DNA of 64,000 nucleotides from Atherinomorus stipes (Eukaryota > Chordata > Actinopteri > Atheriniformes > Atherinidae), in contig JALJCO010013382.1 of NCBI GenBank assembly GCA_023101725.1, positions 201,501 through 265,500 of the forward strand. Direction: 5' to 3'. This document shows positions 47,162-60,339 of the stretch, piece by piece; within the stretch, counting starts at the first letter, position 1; each line of letters begins with the position of its first letter. The translations under genes were made by a program, and so were the position numbers. The notes under the pieces were generated by a model that was not told the origin of the DNA, made no database searches, and saw only the letters and a list, made by a program, of their open reading frames with translations.

Positions 47162-48663
47162 ACAGAGCAAGAAAACAAAGGATCAAAAAAGGGAACATCT
47201 GTATTTGGAGACAAAGGTGTGGACAAGTATAACAGTCATGTAGCCATTGGCTGCTGAACCTGAAGCTTATTAGCTGCTCCTACATCAGCATCTATTTCAG
47301 TCCTGCACAACTAATGAAAATATAGAAAGTATTTTTAGCTTATGAAGAAAAGGATGGGTGTTATTTCCAATAGTTGAAGCTGATTTCAACACATTTTACG
47401 GTCAAACATGTGAGTGCATCTTTCCCTTGTTGATATGGAATGTTTATTGTGAGAGTGTTAATAATGTAAGTCTGTTAAAGCTGTTCTTAAATTCATTTCT
47501 GAGCTAAAGAATATAATGTTGCCCTCATGTCACTTCACACTTTGTGTGTTTGACTACTGGCTCTGTATTGTATTGTCTGTCCAGGAAGACAAAGATAACC
47601 TTGTGAATTTTTTACATGATTTCTCTCTCCATAGTCCTTCCTTGCCTCTCAGTGGACCTCGGCAGACCCTCATCCATCTACAATAAAAGATTGAGCCTGA
47701 CAGCTGCCTGCTTTCAAAGGTCTCAGCGTCCATACTGCAAATAAATACGTTTAGCTACACTTAGAGCTTACCACCTCCTCCATTAACGTGGTAGTTATGA
47801 CAACAGGGTCGATGCTGGTAATAAGTGTCACGTTAACAGAAGAGATCGTTAAGTCATGTGTTTATTGACTTGACCACCTGAAGACCTCCTCAAGGAGCAC
47901 ATGAGCCTTTAGTGACATTAACGGCTTCACACTTTGGGGTTCGGAGCGACCTTGCGGGCCTCGACAGTTGGCTGTCTACACCCGGCGTACCGCTCCTCAG
48001 CACATCAAGGCCAGTGCTGAGGCTTTCATTCCCAGCTGTCTTGTGTCTCTCTGCAGACCTCAACACCTAAGCTGATGACCCCCCCCCCCCCTCCCAATCC
48101 CTGTGTGCAGCAGACACCCTGATGAACTGCTTAAGCTCAAACATTTACAGAGGCTACACAGAAAGCACATTTCATTTAGGGTTTTTCTTTCATTTTAATA
48201 ACTTGATATTAAAATAATAGAAATCAGTGATGGAGGAAGAGTTGCAGGTCCTGCTGATTTACAATTGATGCACTAGTAAATGTTCAAGAAGACGTTTGTG
48301 GCGACTTGTGGCAAATGAAAGCTTCAGGTTTATGTTCACATGAATTTAGCATGTAAAGCTCTGTGTTTTGTTCTCAGTTGCAACCCCTGAAATCTTTTAA
48401 TTCACTGCATTTTACTGATTTGATCTTAGCTATTTGTGCTACCACTGACTTCCTCTCCATGGCAACAGAGGTTGAGGCTCACGGGTTTTCAGATAAGTTC
48501 ATGCAAAACTAGCAGGCAAAATGTGTGTCAGATATAATGAAAGTTGGTACAGAACATACTCCTGTAAGTGTTAGAGGATATGTTTACCATCCCATATCTA
48601 CAAGGAGCAAGCGACTCTCTAGCAAACAATCAAATTGCATTAAAATTGAATTTTGGCAGAATT
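47162..48663. other. Upstream region of the myosin gene, nothing discrete recognised
   Basis: Unique-looking DNA with a C-run near 48079. It presumably includes further muscle control elements, but none can be named from sequence alone. Confidence 0.4.
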
Positions 48664-48804
48664 TGATATCCACAGAAGAGGATTAGGGCCACTGAAGAAA
48701 AAATTCTCAGAAAAAGTCAGAATTCTGACTTTTTTTTACCAGAACATGAAAAGAAGAATTTTTTTTTTTTTTTTTTCAATTTCTGGAAAAGTTAGAATTC
48801 TGGT

Positions 48805-48942
<138 letters not shown>

Positions 48943-48976
48943 TCAGAGTTCTGACTTTTTTTCCCCAGAACATTAA

Positions 48977-49517
48977 AGGTACAGTATGTAAAAAAGTCAA
49001 AGGTCAGTGGTAGAAAAATGTGATATATAATTCAAAACTATGTTTCTATTGACATGTAATCGCTGCACTAGAACAGCTGTTATATGTTTATTTTCTTAGA
49101 ATGACTTATTTATATCTACTTGCTGGGGGGTGCACATATGGAGGCTGCCATATTTGTTCCACCATTTTTACTACGGTGTCCCTGAATGGACTAGAGAATG
49201 CATGTGAAGTGAGAACCCTTTGAACTATAAAACTGCTGTACCAGATTTGTCTAATGGGAGTTAGAGACTGTTTGGGATCAGTAATTCCTTAAAAAAACAT
49301 TAAAAATAGTTCCTCATAGTCCAGTTATAGCTACACTTGAGACCACTATTACACTCACACATGAAAACATCTTTTTGTCTGGGAGAATTTTGACCAATAA
49401 CAGCCACCATACATTCACTACAGTGCTGGAATATGAAGTCATTTGAAAGAAAACATCTTTTCTTTTAAATACCCATCTTTACCACTAGATGTCAATAATT
49501 CTTACACACTGTACCTT
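48977..49517 (+). mobile_element. TTAA-flanked MITE, fullest copy in the window
   Basis: Ends AGGTACAGTATGTAAAAAAG and TTCTTACACACTGTACCTT are inverted repeats with TTAA on each side (48973-48976 and 49518-49521). At 541 bases it has no coding capacity. Relatives are at 45790-46299 and 53497-53802, with a scrap at 14930. Confidence 0.82.
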
Positions 49518-49794
49518 TTAAAAAAAAAAAAAAATCAGGGTTTTTTTTGTTTTGTTTTTTTCCAATTCCAGAAAAAGAGATTTCTACTTTTTCCCCAGAA
49601 CATAAAAAAAGAAACCTGGAATTTTTTTTTTTTAATTTTTGAAAAAAGTCAGAATTCTGACTTTTTGTCCAGAATATAAAAAGAAAATTCAAGAGATTTT
49701 TTTTTTTTTCAATTTCTGAAAAACGTCAGAATTCTGACTTTTTCTTCAGATTTTTTTTTTCTTCAGTGGCCCTAATCCTCTTCCGTAGATATCA

Positions 49795-52423
49795 GCCAAC
49801 ATCTAATCATTACTACGACATCATACGCTATCATCTCAGGTAGACTCTCAGGTGCCCTCAGTGATTGTCTGCTTTGTTTCCTTTCAGAAGATGTTACGTT
49901 TCTCTACAGATGTACTATAGCAGCTGTTTTTTGTTTGTTTGTTTGTTTTGTTTGTTTTTTGGGGGGGGGGGGAGGGGGATTTTTGCAGTATAAAAGCCCT
50001 ACCCCTGACATGGAAACTAGGCCAAGTGACTCAACTGTACAAAAACATAGGAGCTTAGTTTACTTTTCCATGAATTCCACTTTAAGCCAGACTTATCTGG
50101 ACAGCAGATGAGTGGACCTGGATCCCACTGGTTTCCACCAGTTCTAAGCTGATGGCACTACTGGACATCTTCTGATTTCCAAGGGAATGAATCTTGGTAT
50201 ATTTCTCATCTGCTGCACCTACTGAATGATCCTCAGCATTTGTGCATCTATGTACTTTGTATCTAAAAGATTTGATGCTGGTTTGAAGGCAAAGGGTGGT
50301 AACACCAAATATTGATGTGATGAAGAGTTTGTTTTCTCACTTTGCACTTTGTGAATTGATAAAAACAATTATTTACATTTTTAAAGCATTCTTAGCTAAA
50401 CAAATTTTGTTCACACCTGCCTTAAACTTTTGCACAGTACTGTATATACTTCTAAATACATGTAGATGTAATAATACAGGCAAACACTGTGTGACAGTGT
50501 TCCTCTCCAGTCCTCTGGGTGTCAGCCAAAAGCTTCCTGACCATAATGTCTTAAAAACAAAAGACTGAGAGGTGTTTATGGCCTGACGTCGCCTTCTTTG
50601 TCCTTCAGCTCTGAGTTAATGCATCTGACTTTAATAAAGCCGCCACAAATGTCAGTGACTAATTGAGAGTGACTCCAAAGGCCAAGTTACAAAGTGATCT
50701 AGGGCCGTGGGCCCCCCTTTACTAACTGGCTTCATCTCTTCAATCTCCTGCAGACAGAGGATTATATTAAATGCAAAATTTTAAATGAGCTGTTTTTTAT
50801 TTGTTTTCCCACATGTTCGCACTCAGACCCAAACTGGGTGTGAATGATCATTAGCGGAGCAGCTGTTGCCGGGTCACCACCATATACATTGGCACTGTTA
50901 CTCTATGCTGTAACCCCACACTGCACATCTTGTTGGCATGGCATTGTTTCCTTCCATTTACCCTTGAGGACAAAGATAAACCTGTGAAATTGTTTTGGGA
51001 TTCCTTCTGCAGAGCTGAAGTGAAAGGAAGGTCCTCCCATTTGTCCCGCTCAGCTGTGGCAACCTCTGATTGTGTGTGTAAGTTTCCAATTTTAAAAACA
51101 GTTAAACCAGAATTTTTTTTTTCATGTAATTAAAATCACAAGGATGAACTAGCCAGCAAGCCAAATTTTCCTAACAGCCAATCAGTCATCCATTCAGTCA
51201 GCTTTGAAGTTAATTTATATTTCATTCATTACGAGGTTGAATGAGTCATTTTAAGTCATGTGTTATAAAATGAACTTCCGCTGACTGCGGTGTTCAGAGG
51301 GAAACTCTGAGTTCACAAGTCAACACAAGGATCACAGAAGCTATTTCTGCACCATGCGAAGTGTTAGGCTGCTTGCAGAGTGATAATTTGTCTCAGACAT
51401 AGCCAGAGAAGAATCACCTCCTCCAAGACCTCTGCACTGTGTAACCGGACTCTTTCAACACTCCACGGCTTCATTCTCCAGGTCTTAACCTAGCGTCGTC
51501 TTTACATAACTTTCCCTGTCTGCAGTCGGCTGCTCTGTCAGAAAGGCTCCACTTCTGACATGTTCTTCATGGCAGCTGAAATGTTCGTCTGGAGGCACCT
51601 GAACAACAGGTTTCATTGTACGTAGAGAGGCAGACTGTGGTTGCACATTGGTGTTATTAGCGGGGTAGAAGGATTCATTTAAGTGTCTGAATGTGGCGCA
51701 GAATATGTGATATAATTATATGTTTTAAAAGCTAAGAAAAGGCTGTTAAATTCCATTACAGTACTTGTTGTGATTGGACTTCAATATACAAATACTCGTA
51801 TTTCTATTGCTGTATTTAGCTTAGGTGAGGGCTACCTGGTTGAGTATGCTTCAGGGAACGTGTTCTGCCTCTGCAAAGTGAGAGGTGGTCCGATATGGCA
51901 GGAGAAAGAATTATGGCCTGTGACGACCATCTTGCCCCATACCTCAGCTTTCACACCTTATCTTTAGAGTGCCGCTCTAACCTTGAGGGCATTGTTGTGC
52001 TACCAGGGTGGAACATACCAATCTGTGTTAAGATTCTCATTCTCAGCTGTCGTCACATGGCCTCAAGGGCTGATGTCCTTTGTCTGCAAAGACAAACTGG
52101 GTCAGATGACTTGAACAGCAACTTCTGACCGCCTGTTGCTGCGTTGAGACGTATGGAATCTGAGAGCGTGCAGTGATGAGAGGGAGGGTAAACTGACTTT
52201 AAATTTTCTATCAAATCTGCTTCAGAGTCCATGAGCTACATCTCAAATTCTACAGGCCTCAGTTAGCATGTTTAATGTTAAAGTTCATGACAGTATAATT
52301 AAGCAACGGTTGAAGAAGTTGGCTTGTTTGGAAGGACTGATAGAAGAAATCTCAATAAAAAGAGGAAGCTAAGTTTGCACAAAGCACAGAACATCTGGAA
52401 CAAGGTGCTTTGAAGGAGTGTAA
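49795..52423. other. Gene-poor stretch, nothing recognised
   Basis: Contains a GTTT run with a G run at 49925-49975. Several open frames of 60-90 codons lack homology or splice support. No repeat family end was recognised. Confidence 0.45.
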
Positions 52424-52425
52424 TA

Positions 52426-53470
52426 CAGTTTTTCTCGATTGCTACACTAAATCCCATTCTCAAAGCCAATTTTTCGGAAGCCTAAACCAAGGTATCAAAT
52501 CAGTCCCCTTGTGATCCAAACCTAAAGCACGTTTCACATCACTGGACACTGCAAACACATTTGCATTGTGATGCACTTGCTGTACAAAATGGTAAACACA
52601 TGTTGCACACTTTGATCATAACTAAGACACAGTTGTCAACAGGTAAACACAGTGACTCAAAATTGATTTCACCTTTGGCTGATGATGATGCAACCAACAT
52701 AAACCAGTTGAGGAAGCTGTGAGAGGTCAAGATTTTGCAATGGATAGAGGAAATCAGAGAGGAAGAGTACGCATAAGAGGTGGTCGTGGAAGGGGGAAAA
52801 ATCAGGTCCGACACAGTGCCTTCATTTCAGGTCAAGTCCGTGCACCTGTGATCGACCACGTTACAGTGTTACCTCCACCGAGGAGGTTATGTTTTTGGTA
52901 GTATTGGTTTGTTTATCTGTCTGTCTGTCAGCAACCCTACAGAAAAAGTTCTGGACGGATTGACCTGAAATTTTCACCAGCCATGAACCTCAGGCCAAAG
53001 ACAAACCCATGACATTGTGTTGGTGATCCGGATCACCTTCTGGATCCAGGAATTTTCTGAAGGATTCTTTATCATTGCGAGAGCTGCTTGAAGGAGGTCT
53101 GTGCCCTCTGAGTGCTTTTCTTGTACTTTGTTATGTTATCTCTGTGTTGTGACATGATGCATTTGGCCTGATGTAAATAAAGAAAAAAACCATTTTGACA
53201 GCAAGATGTTCTGAGAACTATGTTTTCCTTTATCCTTCTAGTGTTTCCTGATTGCTCTGTAGTGTTCTACATTTTGTTGTGCTTGGGAAATGATTTGACA
53301 ATAGTGTCACTTTTTGACGCCAGGTGATGCTATTTTGAGTCAATAACTTCCTTTTGCAGCAAGAAGCAGAGGTTTTGGGAAAGTAGTTTGAATTATGGGA
53401 TTGGTGTTTAAAGTTGTGAAAAAGTGAGGGGACATTTCAAAAATAGTGTTTTAGCAATTGAGAAAAACTG
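52426..53470 (+). mobile_element. Tc1/IS630-like element with CAGTTTTTCTC ends, split by another repeat
   Basis: Ends CAGTTTTTCTCGATTGCTA and TTAGCAATTGAGAAAAACTG are inverted repeats and are flanked by TA on both sides, as for Tc1/mariner-type insertion. Near the left is the start of a transposase-like frame (ATGGATAGAGG at 52739) reading MDRGNQRGRVRIRGGRGRGK, an Arg/Gly-rich N-terminus. The frame continues to QVRAPVIDHVTVLPP, where another repeat cuts in; the rest of the protein is missing. Confidence 0.7.
52867..53125 (+). mobile_element. Short copy of the CTCC-GCC-AAGGAGG repeat family
   Basis: TTACCTCCACCGAGGAGGTT starts it, followed by TTTTTGGTAGTATTGG, CTTCTGGATCCAGGAATTTT and GAGTGCTTTTCTTG. 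These are the same blocks in the same order as at 3587-4700. It interrupts the transposase frame of the enclosing element. Confidence 0.7.
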
Positions 53471-53496
53471 TAATATATAGGATGTATACATAGTCT

Positions 53497-53802
53497 TTTA
53501 AGACATTACTTACCCCAAAAATGCTCTAATTCCCAATAAACAAAGCTGGTACAGCAGTTTTAGTTCAGAGGGTTCTCACTTCACTCCCATTGTTTTGTCC
53601 ATTCAGGGACACCATAGTAAAAAGGGTGGAAGCAAGTAGGAAAAAAAAAAACCCCAGCAAGTAGATATAATTGACTTCTTCTAAGAAAACAAACGCATAA
53701 CAGTTATTCTAGTGAAGCGATTACACATTTAAAAAAACACAATTTTGAATTATATATCACATTTTTCTGCCACTGGCCTTTGATGTTTTACATACTGTAC
53801 CT
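53497..53802 (-). mobile_element. TTAA-flanked MITE, internally deleted copy
   Basis: Right end TACATACTGTACCT followed by TTAA (53803-53806) is the family terminus. The remainder, with AACAGTTATTCTAGTGAAGC and CACCATAGTAAAAAGGG, matches the half of the 48977 element nearest that end. The other end is degraded. Confidence 0.7.
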
Positions 53803-53869
53803 TTAAAAGTGGGATTTGCAACTTCTGCATGTCTGTTCTTAAAAATTCCAACTGTAAGGCATATATTTT

Positions 53870-53955
53870 ATCGGGGTAAGTCGTCATGATATCAGACTTA
53901 TCGGAATGACGTAATAATTTCCTGTTATCAGCCCGATAATTATCATGCATCCCTA
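53870..53955. mobile_element. End fragment of a hAT-like element
   Basis: ATAATTATCATGCATCCCTA is a hAT-type terminus of the same style as the composite family, preceded by TTATCGG and CCCGATAA words. The rest of the element is absent. Confidence 0.45.
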
Positions 53956-54065
53956 ATTATATTATATTATATTATATTATATTATATTATATTATATTAT
54001 ATTATGTTATATTATATTATATTATATTATATTATATTATATTATATTATATTATATTATATTAT
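53955..54065. repeat. (ATATT)n pentanucleotide microsatellite
   Basis: About 22 units of ATATT/TATAT type with one G substitution near 54005, starting exactly at the transposon terminus. Confidence 0.95.
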
Positions 54066-56245
54066 AAAAAAAACGCCTGCCTTTGTGGGTGAAACAAGGT
54101 CAAAACATTTTCATCCATGTTTTATTTGCATTCTCCATATTTTGTAGTTCTCTCGCAATTTCAAATCTCTTACAGGAGTGAAAAAGTACTGATGATTTAA
54201 CTTGATAATCTCACTTGTGGTGTTTCATCGGGACATATGAGGCCTCTAACATTTTTTTGGTCACATGATCACAGAGATTCAATCCAAGTCTCGACGCTGT
54301 GATTCAAACCGGTCCGCTTTCGATAGAATAAAAAAGGCTTCGGAGTCTCAGCGTCAGATATCCCAGCTCTATCTGGACCACAACTTTTTATCATGTTTAG
54401 ATACATAAAACCCAGAAATGTTGCAAAGTGTCTTTTTCACATACCAGTAAATATATTTTCGGGGTTCATGTCTATACTCTTGTCAGCTAAGTAGAGCTAA
54501 TCATGCTATTGTGTTATCGTATCATGAATTTCCCAGTTTGTAATGTCTCCATCTTGTGGCTCTCCAAGGTGCCGTCTGTATTTCCATCTTCTTGATGACA
54601 TGTTGAGGCGACTACTGGAAAACATGAGCTGAGTGCAGCATTAAAAAAGTCCTAATGTATAAACAACCTGATGATGCTGATGCTGACTTCCTGATGGTAC
54701 ATTTTTGTCACCTGATAGATTAAACATGACAATGAAATGAGTTCTTTTCTTTATTTTAGTCCAGCTTTTCCCATTATTTAAAACATTGTTAAATTTACAG
54801 TTTATTGTGTTGACTTTAGCCATTATTTTGACATTTTTTTGGCCCCAAAACTAGTCGGGAGACTTTATTTTGTTTTAGTTAAATTAAAAATAACACAGAA
54901 ATATGAACTTATCACTTGTTTAATCTATTTTACATGGAGTAATTAATCATAAAGCAAGCAAGACATTAATGGATCTGTCACAGTGAGTAAGGTGGGGGGT
55001 CCCTGAGGTTTAAATAACTGCTGAGTAACCTTCTGAGGGGTTAAGATAGCTGTCAGGCGTCGACTGTCCAAGGAAACATGTTACAAGGTGCTAATTGTAT
55101 TTCCTGTCAAAGGATTCCCTGACAGGATCTTAGCATGCCACTTGAGAACCTCCTTAAATGTCACAAATTCACACCTCGGGCTTAGCGTTGACCCAGCAGT
55201 AAGTCAAACCCCAGCGATGTCTGAGGTCCAGGTCTCAGCTGTCTGCTTGCTTCTAGATGCTCAGACACGTGACGAGATGTTATTACTGTACGACGGTGAG
55301 AGATGTCTGATCTGAAGCGGGTGAGGACGCTTAGCTTCCTTTCTTCCATCCAAACTTACATCAAGAATAAGCTGAAACAAACAGTTTTTGTCTTAAGATC
55401 AGGCATTTTCATGAGAAAGCAGGCCACCGCCCCAAAGCTCTTCAGTTCATACCATGATAGTTTTGGTTACTGTGCTTTTCCTGGTTACAGTATGTTGTGT
55501 TTATGGGCTGTTTTAGCTTCTTTTCTTCCATTTGTGATCTTGATTTCCTGAGGTTTTACTTCTAGACTGAGTATTTCTGAGAAAGGGTGAAACCAAACCC
55601 TCTGAGACACTGAGTTACTATGACAACACAACTGTGAGATCGACTCATGGCATCAAAACATAAAAAAGCGCTCCATCTGCTGGCTGAGAGTGTGTGATGC
55701 ATTTGAGGCGAAGCATTGATGAGGCTACCTCATGTGGCTCCACGTCACATCTCGTGTTTAATAGCCAATGTTCTCAACAGAGTGTTGCTGTTTGCATTTG
55801 TCAGTGTTTTAAAATCAGTGTTGAACTGGCAAACTCAGTGTTTTTAAGAGTAAAAAGGGTGCTCATGCAACTGGGAGAGTGATTGCAACATAAAAAATGT
55901 GGAATTCCACCTGGTGACCACCTCCTGAATTGATTTTTGGAGTGGTCTCTCACTACATTTATTAGTAGCATTATTTATTCCTGTCATACCATATGAAACC
56001 CATATCCGTGTGAAAGTGTGCATGCTGCATGTACTGTATGTGTATGTCTACGTGTTTGCATATAAATGTATCTGAATCTACTGTAAGATCGCTTTAATGT
56101 GATGCTTTCCTTCAGTCTGTTGTCAAAATGAAATTATTACTGATCGCTAGAAAAATCTCTGACAAACCAACATTTTTCAACACCATTTAAACCCCTTTGA
56201 CAAATTAATAACAAGCTCTATTTATCTATTTATCTATTTATCTAT
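54066..56245. other. Gene-poor stretch, nothing recognised
   Basis: No exon with convincing splice signals, no RNA gene and no transposon end was recognised. A short (TATCTATT)n run at 56219-56245 borders the next element. Confidence 0.45.
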
Positions 56246-56620
56246 TAGGGGTGCAACGATACAAGAAAGTCATAGTTCGGTTCAGTTCGATATTTTAATG
56301 TCGCGGTTCGATATTTTTTCAATACAAAAAAGTTTTCATGCCTCTTTTTTTAACCATTGTGCTTTTGTCCACATTAACTTGCTATCAGGGTCATGAATAA
56401 CCAAAGAAGTTCCAAACATCGGACTTGAATGTAGCCGAACAAGTAGTTTGACGCACATCCACCGAGTTTTCAACACAGAGCTCATCTTCAGAAGACAAGT
56501 TGATGAAATACAGTGAATGAAAAATTTTGTATTGTTCGATATTAGATACATGGTGGTCACAGTTCAGTACACACCTGTATTGAACGGTTTGATACAAATA
56601 CATGTATTGTTGCACCCCTA
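56246..56620. mobile_element. hAT-like MITE with TAGGGGTGCAACGATAC ends
   Basis: TAGGGGTGCAACGATACA and TGTATTGTTGCACCCCTA are inverted termini 375 bases apart. The interior has GGTTCGATATTTTTTC words and no protein. The flanking 8-mers TTATCTAT and CTGTCCAT match only partly, perhaps because one flank is a mutable tetranucleotide run. Confidence 0.78.
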
Positions 56621-56639
56621 CTGTCCATCCATCCATCCA

Positions 56640-57773
56640 TCAGGGATGTTTGATATTGGCTTTTATCCCGTTATGTTGATATTGTCCAACTCTTAATTTC
56701 TGATAGCCAATATCATATTTCATATTTCAAGAGATACAACTTTATTCTGTTCAGAGAGCAAAGACCCTAAACTAGCCTTATCTCAGCCAGAAGAGTTAAT
56801 TTTGGACATCTGGCTGCCAGATATCAGATACTAGCAGGTATTAGCCAACATGTGGCTAATTATAATGTTTCTGACAACTTAGTAACTTAACCAACAACTT
56901 AAAACCAGACATATTATAAGTAGCTTCAAAGCAAGTCAGTCTGTAGCAGCAGCAGCTGCACCGTAATCACATGACTCTGAAAGGAATGCTGGGAAATGAA
57001 GTTCTTCCACTATAACAGGGACTTTTTTATATGCTTGACTGATGTTAAAGGCGCTATAAAAGGCGTTTCAAGATTTCAGAAAGCAGAGACTGTAAGCGAG
57101 TTTTTTAATGCACAGGCGCAAGACCAACCTGCCACTTTCACAGCTCCCTCCCCCGACCACAGCACAACGTTCACGAGCCACTCCGGTGTTTAGCAGACAA
57201 CAGATTCTCCCATCATGTCACAGATGCAAATAAAACAGATGTCGTTGTCTGAATGTTGCTAACTGCTAGCAGAATGATTTTTAGCTACCTACTGGAAATG
57301 GGTCGCTTCCGGCGCACACAGTCGCCAATCGATCACTCTCATTGATCAGTCTCGCCTTTTTACCCATTGAACTGAACATCAATCACTCTATTACGGTCGT
57401 AAAAGTAATTGACGGGCCAATAGACAAATGAGAAATCTAAAAAATGCAGACATGATTGGCAGATGTTTTTTTAGCCCTATTACTTTTAGAGCTGATGTAT
57501 AATAATATCTATATATTTAAAGTTTTTAATTGATCACAGTGTATGGGGTAGTGAACCCAATTTCATCAAATACTGCAAAAATTGTTGAAAGAAACATCTT
57601 CTATGATGCCTTTAATGGATCAAGATTTACTAATGAAATCTTGTGAGATCTCGGGTTCGGTTTCATGAGATTTTGATAGTAGAAATATCGGTATGATTAA
57701 AAACTAATTCTGATATTTTCCAATATCACATTTTATTGCCAATATTGGCTGATAATATTGTATATCTCTACCA
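56640..57773. mobile_element. Degenerate GATATTGGC-ended element, uncertain
   Basis: The left AGGGATGTTTGATATTGGCT and the right CCAATATTGGCTGATAATAT are similar to, but clearly diverged from, hAT-like arms. Between them are AATCTTGTGAGATCTC words like the core of the composite family and about 800 bases of unique-looking DNA. Boundaries are uncertain. Confidence 0.35.
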
Positions 57774-57802
57774 TATATATATACAGTATAAATATATATA
57801 TA

Positions 57803-58275
57803 CAGTCATCCTCAAAATTATTTATACCCTCCAATTAAAGTAGAAAAAAAAAATCTGTCAGTAAAATAAATTTAAATTGACAAAAGTAATAATAAATCAA
57901 ATTCTACGAAAATCATGACGCTGATTTCGAATTGTATTGATATTAAACACAAACACACAAAAAACAAAATAAGTGAATAGCATGATGGGGCTCTGACGCT
58001 AAAATTTTGTTGAGCAACATTTTTGAGGCAATCACTGCAATCAGGTGTTTTCTCTAATTCAGTTTATTTGTTTGTTTTTTTTTTATTTTTATTTCCAACC
58101 ACAATTCAAAAGATATATTCTGTTTCACTAAATTATAACTTTGTAAATTTTTATTTATTATTAGTTTTGTACTTTGTATATACGAAGAGGTATATACTAT
58201 TTGTATATAGTCTTTAACTTCCTGAATTACTGTTGTGAATTTAGCCTTTTCTTTAATTGGAGAGTATCATTTGTA
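57803..58275. mobile_element. Tc1-like MITE, CAGTCATCCTCAAAATTATT type
   Basis: It begins CAGTCATCCTCAAAATTATT with TATACCCTCC after TA-rich DNA. The interior shares ATGGGGCTCTGACGCTAAAA with the element at 59327-60331. The right end (TTGGAGAGTATCATTTGTAG) is badly mutated. Confidence 0.7.
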
Positions 58276-58689
58276 GTATATATCTATCTTCTTATATATA
58301 TATATGTACATATTTTGTGGTTGGATTGACTTTTTTTTAAATCACTGCTACAAATTTTCTGTTTATTACAAAGGCCTTGCTGCAGTCAGTTTTTTGCATA
58401 AATTAAAATATGAAACATGTCTCTTTCCCCCCTTCTTTTCTCTAATACCATAATTTGGTGGTGGAGCTTTACCTGCAGTCCAGCTGGCAGAACACATTTC
58501 CACAGACAGCGAGAGGGATTTCCAAAGCAGATTAGAGAGATTAACCAGTGGTTCATGCTGCGATGTGGTCCAACTGCAGCTGTAATGGCAAAACATTATC
58601 ACAATCTAAACATGAAATCAGTGCTGTTGCATTGGTGAGAGATATTTTTAAATGTTTTCTGTTATTAATGGTGTTAAATCGTTTTTTTC

Positions 58690-58925
58690 TCCACGTCATT
58701 TTGTGCAGCCGAATTCCCCAGTGGTCCTGGTTGTTGGTCCAAGATGGGCCGGATTGAGTATTTCACAAACTACTGAATTTTCACACACAGTCTCTAAGGT
58801 TTACAGAGAATGGTCTGAAGAAGAGAAAATATCCAGTTAGCAGCAGTTGTCTGGACCAGAATGTCTTGTTGAGGTCAGAGGAGAACTGGGAGACTGGTTG
58901 GACGTGATAGAAAGGCAACAGGAAC
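58690..58925 (+). pseudogene. Scrap of Tc1-like transposase, same family as 31680-32935
   Basis: In + frames, WAGLSISQTTEFSHTVSKVY and REWSEEEKISS parallel the helix-turn-helix region of the larger relic at 31.7-32.9 kb. Further GPECLV-like and RRTGRLVG-like words follow. No inverted ends are present. Confidence 0.7.
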
Positions 58926-59326
58926 TCGTGTGTTTTCCTTGGGGGCAAATCATGTGATGGATGTATAGAATTTCAACAGTTTATTAGTTAATACCTTTTT
59001 TTAAACAATATTATTGTTAAGAGGTCTTGAAGACACTAAACAGGAGGAGGGGTTAGAGACAGAGGGGAGTCCAGGCCAGGATTCAAACATGTCACCTGCA
59101 TCAACCAGCTGTAGTATCTCTATCCTATACAAGCCGTAAACTCAACCAGTCTAACTTGGAACCAATTTCCAGTGGATGAGGGTTTGTTTCTGCTTTGTTT
59201 TTTTGCAAACTTTTTGCCAAATTTTCTAAAATGTCGCTTCTTTTTTTCCAACACCATCTGATGGAACTTTGTAAAGTTTGCTAATGATGCCTTCTGTTCT
59301 TCTAGAGGAATAATCATCCATAAATA

Positions 59327-60331
59327 CAGTCGTCCTTTAAATTATTCATACCCTTTCATTAAAGCAGGGCTGTCCAATTTGGGGCCCGGGGGCCAAAGTT
59401 GGCCCTCGAGTGATTATTTTTGGCCCGCCACTCTTTGTCCTTTTTTTTTATCATAATTTTCTCAGTTGTGAAAGTTCTTTTGATATTTATTCATTTTTGC
59501 ACTTCCCTTTCTGACCATAAATTAATATTGCATTGCATTGTGGGTAGAGTAGTGCTGTTGTTCTTTTATCAGCTCAGATCTGGAAGCCCATGATCAGATA
59601 ATAAAATGCTATCCAAAATAAAACTGCATACAAAGTAATGTAAAAGCAAATAATGAACACAATAAAGAACAGTGTTATTCATTTTCCGCATTACTTTGTA
59701 TGAGGTTTTATTTTGAACAATTACACTACAGACTAAGCATATTAAATTTCTTGCATTGCAACATGAATTTTTAGTTTTGGCCCGCGACGATCCACCCAGA
59801 GTCATTGTCGGCCCTTCAATATAAAATATTTGGACACCTCTGCATTAAAGGAAAGGCAAAATTTACAACACTAATAACAAATAAATATTTTTTAAAAAAT
59901 ATAGAATTTAGTGAAATAAAATATTGCTTTTGAATTGTGGTTGGAAAAAATAATAATAATCTGTATATAAGTATAATAAAGACAAAAAACAAAACTGTCC
60001 CAGACACATTAGAGCACCTTTCCCATGAACAGTGGACCAACACACCTGTCGACAGGTGCAGAAGTCTTTTTGAACATTAGAGAAAACTCCTGATTGCCTC
60101 AAAGTGTTGCTCAACAAAATTTTAGCGTCAGAGCCCCATCATGCTTGTTAACTTATTTTATTTTTTGTGTGTTTGTTTTTAATATTTCTAGAAAACCACA
60201 ATTCAAAATCAATGTCACTATTTTCATAGAATTTTTATTTATTATTACTTTTGTCAATTTCAACTTATTTCATGTACAGCTGATTTTTTTCCCTCTTTTA
60301 TTGGAGGGTATGAATAATTTTGAGGACGACT
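59327..60331. mobile_element. Tc1-like MITE (CAGTCGTCC ends) with a nested hAT-like element
   Basis: The left CAGTCGTCCTTTAAATTATT and the right GAATAATTTTGAGGACGACT are inverted, with TA at both flanks. The interior shares a block with the element at 57803 in opposite orientation (AATTTTAGCGTCAGAGCCCC). The 478-base element at 59365 interrupts its left arm. Confidence 0.8.
59365..59842. mobile_element. hAT-like MITE with perfect 8-bp target duplication
   Basis: Termini CAGGGCTGTCCAATTTGGGG and AATATTTGGACACCTCTG are inverted. CATTAAAG occurs immediately outside both ends (59357-59364 and 59843-59850). The interior has GGCCCGCC-type words and a non-coding AT-rich centre. Its position inside another MITE orders the two insertions. 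Confidence 0.92.
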
Positions 60332-60339
60332 ATGTGTGA

